From positions 37,692-101,691 of the forward strand of contig NZ_JAFBID010000014.1 in the NCBI RefSeq assembly GCF_016811235.1: a stretch of 64,000 nucleotides of DNA, given 5' to 3'. The position numbers and the translations under genes are program-made. Shown here piece by piece: positions 56,282 through 64,000 of this stretch; position 1 is the stretch's first letter, and each line of letters opens with the position of its first letter. The DNA comes from Microvirga arabica. GTDB lineage: Bacteria; Pseudomonadota; Alphaproteobacteria; Rhizobiales; Beijerinckiaceae. The notes under the pieces were generated by a model that saw only the letters and a list, made by a program, of their open reading frames with translations, did not search any database and was not told where the DNA came from.

Positions 56282-56677
56282 CTATTCGGCCTGATGGCAG
56301 ACGACGCAGATCTTGTTGCCGTCGAGATCGCGAAAATAGGCGCCGTAGTAGTTCGGATGGTAGTGCGGGCGCAGGCCCGGCCTGCCTTCATCCGTCCCGC
56401 CCCGCGCGATAGCGGCCGCATGGCAGGCATCGACCACGCTGCGCCTGGGCGCCTGCAATGCGATCATAGCCCCGTTGCCGACGCTCGGCGCCTCGCCGTT
56501 GAAAGGCCGCGCCAACAGGAATTGCGGCGGTCCGCCGGGCGCTCCCCACCCGACGAGCATGTCGTCCGCATAACGCACCTCGTGCCCGAGTGGAGCGAAG
56601 ACCGCATCGTAGAAGGCCCGCGCCCGGGCGAGGTCATTTGCCCCGATGGTCGTATGGGAGTACATGCTGGGTCTCAT
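56282..56677 (-). CDS. VOC family protein (glyoxalase/bleomycin-resistance fold)
   Basis: About 131 aa from ATG 56677 (AAGG 6 bp upstream; the ATG at 56692 and an ATG at 56665 are alternatives). Features: HTTIGANDLARARAFYDAVF, GGPPQFLLARPFNG, and the C-terminal YGAYFRDLDGNKICVVCH with the metal-type Glu/Asp-Pro region. Small VOC enzyme; substrate unknown. Confidence 0.85.
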   Translation of the reverse strand: MRPSMYSHTTIGANDLARARAFYDAVFAPLGHEVRYADDMLVGWGAPGGPPQFLLARPFNGEAPSVGNGAMIALQAPRRSVVDACHAAAIARGGTDEGRPGLRPHYHPNYYGAYFRDLDGNKICVVCHQAE

Positions 56678-56821
56678 TTTCGGCCTTGCCATGACAAGGA
56701 AGCTAGACAGCTTCTCTTGGAGCGGGCAAGGCGTTAATCACAATAGGGTCAAATTCGGGCGTCACATGACGAGCCAACCCGGCATATGATGCCCCAACGG
56801 ACCGGTTCTGCGATCAGCTTC

Positions 56822-57940
56822 ATGACAAAGACATCCTTTCTCCGCTCCCTCATCGCCATGACGGCCTTTCTGGCCGCCGGAGAGGCAGCGCTCGCCCAGT
56901 CCGCGCAGTGCCAGCGTTTCCAGGCCGAACTGGCGTCCCTGGAGCGCAGCGGCGGCAGCGCGCCGACCGGCCAGATGCGCGTCCAGCGGGCGGAGATCAA
57001 CCGGCTCGTCACCTATTACCGCAATATTGGCTGCGAGCGCGGCCCGCTCGGCTTCCTGGCGGGTCCCGCCCCGGCCGAATGCGGCTCCATCGCCACCCAG
57101 ATCCGCCAGCTCGAGGCCGGCTATGCCCGCCTGGCCGCCCAGGGGGTCGACCAGGGGGATATCGAAGTGCGGCGTCGGCAGCTCCAGGCCGCAGTCCAGC
57201 AAACCTGCTCCACGGAGCCACGCGGCTTCTTCGAATCGCTCTTCGGCGCCCCGCGTCAGCAACAGCAGCAGGTCATGCCCGAGGGTCAGCCGATCATCGC
57301 CGATGACGAGCCGCGCTCTCTCGGCGGCGGGCGCCTGATCTGCGTGAAGACCTGCGACGGGTCCTTCTTCCCGCTCACCACGCCACCGGGCGGCGGCCAG
57401 AGCGCCAACGAGATGTGCCAGGCCCTCTGCCCCGGCACGGAAACAACGGCTTTTGCCTATCCAGGCGGCGACAACGGCCTCAGCCGGGCAGCCTCGCTCT
57501 CCTCGAACCAGCCCTACACGTCGCTGGCGAACGCCTTCAAGTTCCGCAAGAGCTTCGACGAGAGTTGCGCCTGCAAGAAGCCGGACGAGAGCTGGGCGGT
57601 GGTGCTGCGCAAGGCCGAGAGCATGCTGGAGCAGCGCAAGGGCGATCTGATCGTCACCGCCGAGAAGGCAGAGGAGCTGTCGCGTCCTAAGGTGCAGGCC
57701 GCCCGCAAGGCCGCCGACAAGAAGGCCGAGGAGGAGGCCAAGGAGGCCGCCGAGATCGCCGCGGCGGCGCCGACCGCGAGCAAGGAGTCGGCCGGTATCG
57801 GCCCGCAATCGATCGAGAACAGCACTGTCGTCCGCCAGGGCGAAGGTGCAAAGCGCGAGGTTGCTGCCGGCGGCGGCCAGAAGAAGATCGTTCGCGTGAT
57901 CGCCCCCGATGTGATCCCGGTTCCGAACGTTCAGAACTGA
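56822..57940 (+). CDS. DUF2865 domain-containing secreted protein
   Basis: 372 aa from ATG 56822 with a signal peptide (TSFLRSLIAMTAFLAAGEAA). The DUF2865 core includes ICVKTCDGSFFPLT, NEMCQALCPGTETTAFAYPG and CACKKPDESWAVVL with conserved cysteines. A Lys/Ala/Glu-rich helical stretch follows (residues 285-325). Common in Hyphomicrobiales; role unknown. Confidence 0.85.
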   Translation: MTKTSFLRSLIAMTAFLAAGEAALAQSAQCQRFQAELASLERSGGSAPTGQMRVQRAEINRLVTYYRNIGCERGPLGFLAGPAPAECGSIATQIRQLEAGYARLAAQGVDQGDIEVRRRQLQAAVQQTCSTEPRGFFESLFGAPRQQQQQVMPEGQPIIADDEPRSLGGGRLICVKTCDGSFFPLTTPPGGGQSANEMCQALCPGTETTAFAYPGGDNGLSRAASLSSNQPYTSLANAFKFRKSFDESCACKKPDESWAVVLRKAESMLEQRKGDLIVTAEKAEELSRPKVQAARKAADKKAEEEAKEAAEIAAAAPTASKESAGIGPQSIENSTVVRQGEGAKREVAAGGGQKKIVRVIAPDVIPVPNVQN

Positions 57941-57954
57941 GCGTTTCGCCCACA

Positions 57955-58012
57955 TCTTGCGTTATGGCCGTCCCTGGACTTGTTCCGGGGATGACGGTGG
58001 AGGATGTCAGAA
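57955..58012. repeat. Mosaic palindromic repeat before the ABC gene
   Basis: Contains tggacttgttccggggatgacggtggagg, the same module seen at 51965-51997 and 61455-61485. Its gtggagg followed by atg creates an apparent start at 58004 for the next frame. Confidence 0.6.
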
Positions 58013-58057
58013 GCACCTCCATTCCTTGCGACGAACGGCCATGCTAATACGCCCGGC

Positions 58058-59025
<968 letters not shown>

Positions 59026-59029
<4 letters not shown>

Positions 59030-59787
59030 ACTTTTATGGGATTAAGGCCATCTACCTTTTCGAGATGGCGCGCACCTGGCGCACGATCATGCAGAGCATC
59101 GCCTCGCCGGTGCTGTCGACCTCGCTCTATTTCATCGTGTTCGGCTCGGCCATCGGCTCGCGCATGGCCAGCATCGACGGCGTGAGCTACGGGGCCTTTA
59201 TCGTGCCAGGCCTCATCATGCTCTCGATCCTCACCGAGAGCATCTCCAACGCCTCCTTCGGCATCTACATGCCGAAATTCACCGGCACCATCTACGAGGT
59301 CCTCTCCGCGCCCATCTCCGCGGTCGAAACGGTCATCGGCTATGTGGGAGCGGCCGCCACCAAGTCGATCATCATCGGCACGATCATCCTGATCACGGCG
59401 CGGCTCTTCGTGGATTTCTCCATCGCGCATCCTGTCTGGATGATCGCCTTTCTGGTGCTGACCTCCGTCACCTTCAGCCTGTTCGGCTTCATCATCGGCA
59501 TCTGGGCCGACAGCTTCCAGAAGCTGCAGATCGTGCCGCTGATGATCGTGACGCCGCTCGCGTTTCTCGGCGGCAGCTTCTATTCCATCAACATGCTGCC
59601 GCCGTTCTGGCAGACCATCGCCCTGTTCAATCCGGTGGTCTATCTGGTGAGCGGTTTCCGCTGGAGCTTCTACGGCGTCGCCGATGTGGGCGTGGGCATC
59701 AGCCTCGGCATGACCCTGGTCTTCATGCTCCTCTGCCTTGCCGCCATCGGGTGGATCTTCAGGACGGGCTACAAGATCAAGGCGTAG
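59026..59787 (+). CDS. ABC-2 type permease
   Basis: 253 aa, start fixed by the ATGA overlap at 59026. Six hydrophobic segments (for example [35 protein letters not shown]), with the ABC-2 signature near the C-terminus ([20 protein letters not shown]). Forms an exporter with the preceding ATPase. Substrate unknown; NodJ-like in general shape. Confidence 0.9.
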
Positions 59788-59800
59788 GAACTCACCAAGC

Positions 59801-59884
59801 CGTCATGGCCGGGCTCGTCCCGGCCATCCACGTCTTTGGCCGCGTAAAAACGTGGATGCCCGCAACAAGTGCGGGCATGACGAG
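59801..59884. repeat. Mosaic palindromic repeat
   Basis: gtcatggccgggctcgtcccggccat, then catccacgtctt ... aaaacgtggatg and cccgcaacaagtgcggg: three nested stems. The first module recurs exactly at 61407-61435. Between converging genes. Confidence 0.85.
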
Positions 59885-59902
59885 GAATGGATTGGTCTTG
59901 GT

Positions 59903-61243
59903 CTATGCTGATTGGCCGGCCAGCCGCGCCTTCGCCCGCTCCGGCCCGATCAGCGGCAGCAGCGCTGCCAGCTCGGGGCCGTGATCAAGCCCGGTCAACG
60001 CGAGGCGAAGCGGCATGAACAGTGCCTTGCCCTTCATGCCCGTGGCGGCTTTCACCGCCTCCGTCCAGGTCTTCCAGGTTGTGGCGTCCCAGGGAGCCTC
60101 CGGCAGAACGCCGGTCGCCGCATCGATGAAGGCATTGTCCTCGATGACCGGCGTCACCGGCCCGCGCACGACCTTGGCCCACTCCGCCGCATCCTGAACC
60201 TTCGTCAGGTTGAAGCGCACCGCATTCCAGAACGCCTCGCCCTCATCGGCGCCGAGCTGCGCCAGGCGCTCACGGGCGATCTCATAGGGCATCTCGTGGA
60301 TGAGGCGGGCGTTCAGGTGCTCCAGCTCGCTCTCGTCGAACTTCGCCGGCGCGCGGGAGATGTGCGAGAAGTCGATGAGCTTGGCGAGTTCGTTGAGATC
60401 GGCGATGGGCCGCACGGCCTCGGCCGAACCGACCAGCACCGCCAGCGATGCGACCGCCTGCGGCTCGAGACCGGCATCGCGCAGGCCCTTCACGGACAGA
60501 TGGCCGAGGCGCTTCGACAGCCCCTCGCCGCTCGCCGTGATCAGCAGGCTGTGATGGGCGAAGGTGGGAGAGCCGGCGCCCAGAGCCTCGAAGATCTGGA
60601 TCTGCACCGCCGTGTTGGTGACATGGTCCTCGCCCCGGATCACATGGGTGATCTTGAGGTCGATGTCGTCCACCACGGACGGCAGGGTATAGAGATAGGT
60701 GCCGTCCTCGCGCACCAGCACCGGATCCGACAGCGAGCTGCAATCCACGTGGCAATGGCCGCGCACGAGGTCTTCCCAGGCGACGTTCGTCGGCTCAAGA
60801 CGGAAGCGCCAATGGGGCTTGCGGCCCTCCTGTTCGAGCTTGGCGCGGTCTTCGTCCGTGAGCTTCAGGGCCGCCCGGTCGTAGATCGGCGGCAGCCCAC
60901 GGGCGAGCTGGCGCTTGCGGCGGAATTCCAGCTCTTCCTGGGTTTCGTAGCAGGGATAGAGGCGCCCGGCCGCCTTCAGCTGCTCGGCGGCTGCATCATA
61001 GAGCGCGAACCGCTCCGACTGGCGCACGAGCACGTCGGGCGGGATGCCGAGCCAGTGCAGGTCGGTCTCGATGGAATCCGCATATTCCTTCTTCGACCGC
61101 GCCACATCCGTGTCGTCGAAGCGCAGGATGAAAGTGCCGCCCTCGCGCCGCGCATAGAGCGCGTTGAGCAGGGCCACGCGGGTGTTGCCGATATGGATGT
61201 GCCCGGTCGGGGACGGGGCGAAGCGAACGATGGGCTTGGACAT
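59903..61243 (-). CDS. gltX: Glutamyl-tRNA synthetase
   Basis: 446 aa from ATG 61243; the longer frame upstream runs through a repeat and is not protein-like. HIGH motif [12 protein letters not shown], the [20 protein letters not shown] segment and the KLSKR motif [10 protein letters not shown]. One of the two alphaproteobacterial GltX types, sometimes acting on tRNA-Gln as well; which one cannot be settled here. Confidence 0.95.
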   Translation of the reverse strand: MSKPIVRFAPSPTGHIHIGNTRVALLNALYARREGGTFILRFDDTDVARSKKEYADSIETDLHWLGIPPDVLVRQSERFALYDAAAEQLKAAGRLYPCYETQEELEFRRKRQLARGLPPIYDRAALKLTDEDRAKLEQEGRKPHWRFRLEPTNVAWEDLVRGHCHVDCSSLSDPVLVREDGTYLYTLPSVVDDIDLKITHVIRGEDHVTNTAVQIQIFEALGAGSPTFAHHSLLITASGEGLSKRLGHLSVKGLRDAGLEPQAVASLAVLVGSAEAVRPIADLNELAKLIDFSHISRAPAKFDESELEHLNARLIHEMPYEIARERLAQLGADEGEAFWNAVRFNLTKVQDAAEWAKVVRGPVTPVIEDNAFIDAATGVLPEAPWDATTWKTWTEAVKAATGMKGKALFMPLRLALTGLDHGPELAALLPLIGPERAKARLAGQSA

Positions 61244-61300
61244 GCAGATGCTATGGCGAAGCGCGCACGGCGGCGCAAGGGGTGACTGCCGCTTCAGTGT

Positions 61301-61497
61301 CATTCCCGGCCGGAGCGTCAGCGGAGGGGAAGGGAATCCATAGCGCCAGGCATGTGAGTAGATCCCCTTCCCGGCCTGCGGCCGCCGGGGATGACACTCA
61401 CTGCCGTCATGGCCGGGCTCGTCCCGGCCATCCATGTTTAAGAGGCTTGAAGACGTGGGTCCCCGGAACAAGTCCGGAGATGACGTGGTGGATGTTT
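61301..61497. repeat. Compound mosaic palindromic repeat
   Basis: Starts with gtcattcccggccggagcg and gaaggggatc-type arms, then the 59801-type module (gtcatggccgggctcgtcccggccat), then the cccggaacaagtccgg module ending gatgacgtgg. It holds the pieces found singly at other sites, between nadE and gltX. Confidence 0.8.
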
Positions 61498-61505
61498 AGA
61501 GCGTT

Positions 61506-63239
61506 TCAAACATCCATCGACCCGGTGCGCGGCTTGCCGATGGCGCGCTCCAGGGCTTCGTCCTTCTGGTGGGCCGCCAAGCCCTGGTCCCGGTAGCGGT
61601 TAACGATGGGGTAGCGGCGATCGCGGCCGAAATTCCGGCGCGTCACCTTCACCCCGGGAGCTGCCTGCCGACGCTTGTATTCGGCGATGTAGAGCAGGCG
61701 CTCCACCTTCTTAACCACCTCCAGGTCGTAGCCCTTCGCCACGATCTCCGAGACCCGCAGCTCCTGCTCCACGAGCCCGCGCAGGATCTCGTCGAGATCC
61801 TCGTAAGGCGGCAGGGAATCCTGGTCCTTCTGGTTCTCGCGCAGCTCCGCGGTGGGCGCCTTGATGAGGATGTTCTCGGGGATGACGATCCCATCGGGCC
61901 CAAGCGCGCCCTTGGGCTTCCAGCGGTTGCGCAGAGCCGACAGGCGGTAGACCTCCATCTTGTAGAGGTCCTTGATCGGGTTGAAGCCCCCGTTCATGTC
62001 GCCGTAGATCGTGGCGTAGCCCACCGACATCTCCGACTTGTTGCCGGTGGTCAGCACCATAGAGCCGAACTTGTTCGAGATCGCCATCAGGATCGTGCCA
62101 CGGGCGCGGCTCTGGAGGTTCTCCTCCGTGATGTCCCGCTCCCGCCCGGCGAACAGAGGCTGCAGGGCGGCTTCAAAGCCCTCAACCGGCTCGGCGATCG
62201 GCAGGGTATCGTAGCGAACACCGAGCGCCTTTGCGCAGTCCTCCGCATCCTTGAGCGACTCGCCCGACGTGTAGCGGTAGGGCAGCATCACGCAATGCAC
62301 CCGATCCGCCCCCAGGGCATCCACCGCCATGGCGGCGCAGATGGCGGAATCGATTCCGCCGGACAGCCCCAGCACCACGCCGGGGAAGCGGTTCTTCTCC
62401 ACGTAGTCGCGCAGGCCGAGCACGCAGGCGGCATAATCGGCCTCCTCGCCCTCCTCCACCGTCACCACCGGAGCCTCGCGGCAGACCCAGCCCTCCTCGC
62501 CCTTCTTCCAGCTGGTGAGTGCGATGGTCTCCTCGTAGGCCGGCAGCTGGCAGGCGAGCGAGCAATCCGCGTTGAGCACGAAGGAGGCGCCGTCGAAGAC
62601 GAGCTCATCCTGGCCGCCGACCTGGTTGAGATAGACCAGCGGCAGGCCGCTCTCGGTCACGCGGGCGGCCGCGATGTTGAAGCGCTCCTCGGTCTTGCCG
62701 CGCCAATAGGGCGAGCCGTTGGGCACGAGCAGCATCTCGGCCCCGGTCTCGGCGAGGCACTCGACCACGTCACCGCTCCAGATGTCCTCGCAGATCGGCA
62801 GGCCGAGGCGGATGCCCCGGAAATTGACCGGCCCCGGCAGGGGGCCGGCCTCGAAATTTCGCTTCTCGTCGAAGACGCCATAGTTCGGCAGGTCGACCTT
62901 GAACCGCAGGGAAATCGCGCCGCCGTCGAGGAGCGCGTAGGCGTTGTAGAGGAGCCCCTCCTCCCGCCACGGCAGGCCGATGAGCATGCCGGGCCCGCCA
63001 TCCGCCGTCTCGCGGGCGAGCCGCTCGAGCGCCGCCCGGCAGGTGTCCTGGAAGGCGGGTTTCAGCACAAGATCCTCAGCGGGGTAGCCTGCGAGGAACT
63101 GCTCGGCGAACATCACGATGTCGGCCCCCATCCGAGCCGCCTCGGCGCGGGCCTCGCGAGCCTTCTCTTCGTTGCCGGCCACATCGCCGACGATGGGGTT
63201 GAGCTGCGCGAGCGCGATCTTGAGAATGTTCTGAGCCAT
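61506..63239 (-). CDS. nadE: NAD+ synthetase, glutamine-hydrolysing
   Basis: 577 aa from ATG 63239. N-terminal nitrilase-type glutaminase with the Glu (FAEQFLAGYPAEDL), Lys (RFKVDLPNYGVF) and Cys (LPICEDIW); C-terminal synthetase with the P-loop LGLSGGIDSAICAAMA and the TTGNKSEMSVGYATIYGDMN segment. It turns deamido-NAD+ into NAD+ using glutamine nitrogen. Confidence 0.95.
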   Translation of the reverse strand: MAQNILKIALAQLNPIVGDVAGNEEKAREARAEAARMGADIVMFAEQFLAGYPAEDLVLKPAFQDTCRAALERLARETADGGPGMLIGLPWREEGLLYNAYALLDGGAISLRFKVDLPNYGVFDEKRNFEAGPLPGPVNFRGIRLGLPICEDIWSGDVVECLAETGAEMLLVPNGSPYWRGKTEERFNIAAARVTESGLPLVYLNQVGGQDELVFDGASFVLNADCSLACQLPAYEETIALTSWKKGEEGWVCREAPVVTVEEGEEADYAACVLGLRDYVEKNRFPGVVLGLSGGIDSAICAAMAVDALGADRVHCVMLPYRYTSGESLKDAEDCAKALGVRYDTLPIAEPVEGFEAALQPLFAGRERDITEENLQSRARGTILMAISNKFGSMVLTTGNKSEMSVGYATIYGDMNGGFNPIKDLYKMEVYRLSALRNRWKPKGALGPDGIVIPENILIKAPTAELRENQKDQDSLPPYEDLDEILRGLVEQELRVSEIVAKGYDLEVVKKVERLLYIAEYKRRQAAPGVKVTRRNFGRDRRYPIVNRYRDQGLAAHQKDEALERAIGKPRTGSMDV

Positions 63240-63461
63240 GGCACCTGTAGATTTAGCGCGCAGCCGGGTGCGCAGCAATGCAACGAGCAAAGCTTTCCCA
63301 CGGCGGATCAACGCGCCTGGTGCCGTGCCGATCCGCCGTTTGGGATGAACTCTGGCAGGCCGCTCATAGGCAGCACTCCAGGCCTTGTGCAAAGCTCAAG
63401 CTTTGTGGGAACTCGCAACAGTCCAGTTCGTTATTTCCACACGAAACACTGGGAGACTGAC

Positions 63462-63545
63462 ATGTTGAAAGGCGGCCTGCTTTGGCTCATCGGCATTCCT
63501 CTGCCGATCATCCTTATCCTCTTCTTCATGGGCTGGCTGAGCTAA
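63462..63545 (+). CDS. 27-aa single-pass membrane peptide
   Basis: ATG 63462 with GGGAG 7 bp upstream encodes a peptide that opens MLKGGLLWLIGIPLPII and ends in a hydrophobic FFMGWLS segment: one membrane helix. A strong terminator follows 35 bp after the stop, which supports a real transcript. It lies between nadE and the DAHP synthase gene. Function unknown. Confidence 0.65.
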   Translation: MLKGGLLWLIGIPLPIILILFFMGWLS

Positions 63546-63579
63546 GCTCAAATACTTGTAGAGTTGCGTATGCGTAAAA

Positions 63580-63610
63580 GAAAAAGGGGCGCCTCGGGCG
63601 CCCCTTTTTC
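63580..63610. terminator. Strong bidirectional terminator
   Basis: gaaaaaggggcgcc, tcg loop, ggcgcccctttttc: a perfect stem with A-run and T-run on its two sides, so it can stop transcription from both the small membrane peptide gene and the DAHP synthase gene. Confidence 0.92.
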
Positions 63611-63628
63611 TTTAAGCCATCCAGCCAT

Positions 63629-64000
63629 TCATTCGGCCGCCAGGGCGGTCGGCTGTTCCCTTGACTGGCGCTCGCGCTTGATGAGCTCCGAGGTTAGGAA
63701 CGCGATCTCCAGCGCCTGCTCGGCGTTGAGGCGCGGGTCGCAATAGGTGTGGTAGCGGTCGCGCAGGTCCGCATCCGTCAGGGCGCGTGCGCCGCCGGTG
63801 CATTCCGTCACGTTCTTGCCGGTCATCTCCAGATGGATGCCGCCCGCGTGCGTCCCTTCCGCCTGATGAATGGCGAAGAAGTCCTGCACCTCGCTCATCA
63901 CCTGCTCGAACGGCCGGGTCTTGTAGCCCGAGCCTGCCTTGATGGTGTTGCCGTGCATCGGATCGCAGGACCACACCACCGTGCGCCCTTCCCGCTCGAC
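63629..64000 (-). CDS. 3-deoxy-7-phosphoheptulonate synthase, class II (partial)
   Basis: The C-terminal part of the shikimate-pathway enzyme; the frame is open to the window edge, so the N-terminus is outside. Class II motifs: [36 protein letters not shown] (metal and substrate site), then [16 protein letters not shown]. It condenses PEP with erythrose 4-phosphate. Confidence 0.93.
   Translation of the reverse strand, partial: VEREGRTVVWSCDPMHGNTIKAGSGYKTRPFEQVMSEVQDFFAIHQAEGTHAGGIHLEMTGKNVTECTGGARALTDADLRDRYHTYCDPRLNAEQALEIAFLTSELIKRERQSREQPTALAAE

Noticed and set aside
61569..63545. 658-codon plus-strand frame opposite nadE
   Set aside because: Shadow of nadE; only its last 28 codons (63462-63545) have a ribosome site and were kept as a small peptide gene.

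Overview
The window reads as a chromosomal segment of an alphaproteobacterium of the order Hyphomicrobiales (Rhizobiales). The high G+C, the core gene set on the right (maf, yacG, pssA, psd, cimA, cysS, gltX, nadE, class II DAHP synthase), a DUF2865 protein, mosaic palindromes between core genes and paired small proteins typical of Methylobacteriaceae all fit a Microvirga- or Methylobacterium-like host. The genus is inference only.

Layout. 1-927 holds the end of a collagen-like gene. 1074-42202 is a 41.1-kb genomic island bounded by a perfect 51-bp direct repeat, the 3' part of tRNA-Phe(GAA). The full tRNA is at the right edge (42154-42229, minus strand) and the bare 3' copy is at the left. 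The left end carries a mobility and replication module: tyrosine integrase, unknown gene, excisionase-like HTH protein, and a primase-polymerase/DUF3987 protein with 9-bp-phased iteron-like repeats. The centre (about 7.3-34.6 kb) is a cell-surface cluster: a large cadherin/VCBS-type adhesin with an internal 363-bp tandem duplication, an RTX protein, the ABC and membrane-fusion subunits of a type I secretion system (T1SS), and about ten carbohydrate genes (GT4, GT2, a degenerate GT2-like protein, GT14, GT61, a pyruvyltransferase and a PP-loop ATPase). The right end holds IS remnants, decaying small gene families, a Nudix hydrolase, a 1018-aa MalT/SARP-like regulator and a frameshifted CD-NTase next to attR.

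How it may work together. The adhesin and RTX protein are likely T1SS substrates. Three promoters (adhesin, RTX-T1SS operon, glycosyltransferase operon) share a 19-bp direct-repeat box, TGTGAYNYATCYGTGACRG, and in each a TATA hexamer lies exactly 21 bp after its second half. A repeat of about 38 residues (YL..NPDV...HY...G..EGR) occurs six times at the adhesin C-terminus and again in two proteins of the glycosyltransferase operon. Together this suggests one co-regulated system that makes, secretes and perhaps glycosylates a calcium-binding surface protein, carried on a mobile island. That functional reading is inference.

To the right of the tRNA the genes are ordinary housekeeping genes, with five palindromic mosaic repeats between them. 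The window ends inside a class II DAHP synthase gene. No CRISPR array or rRNA gene was seen.
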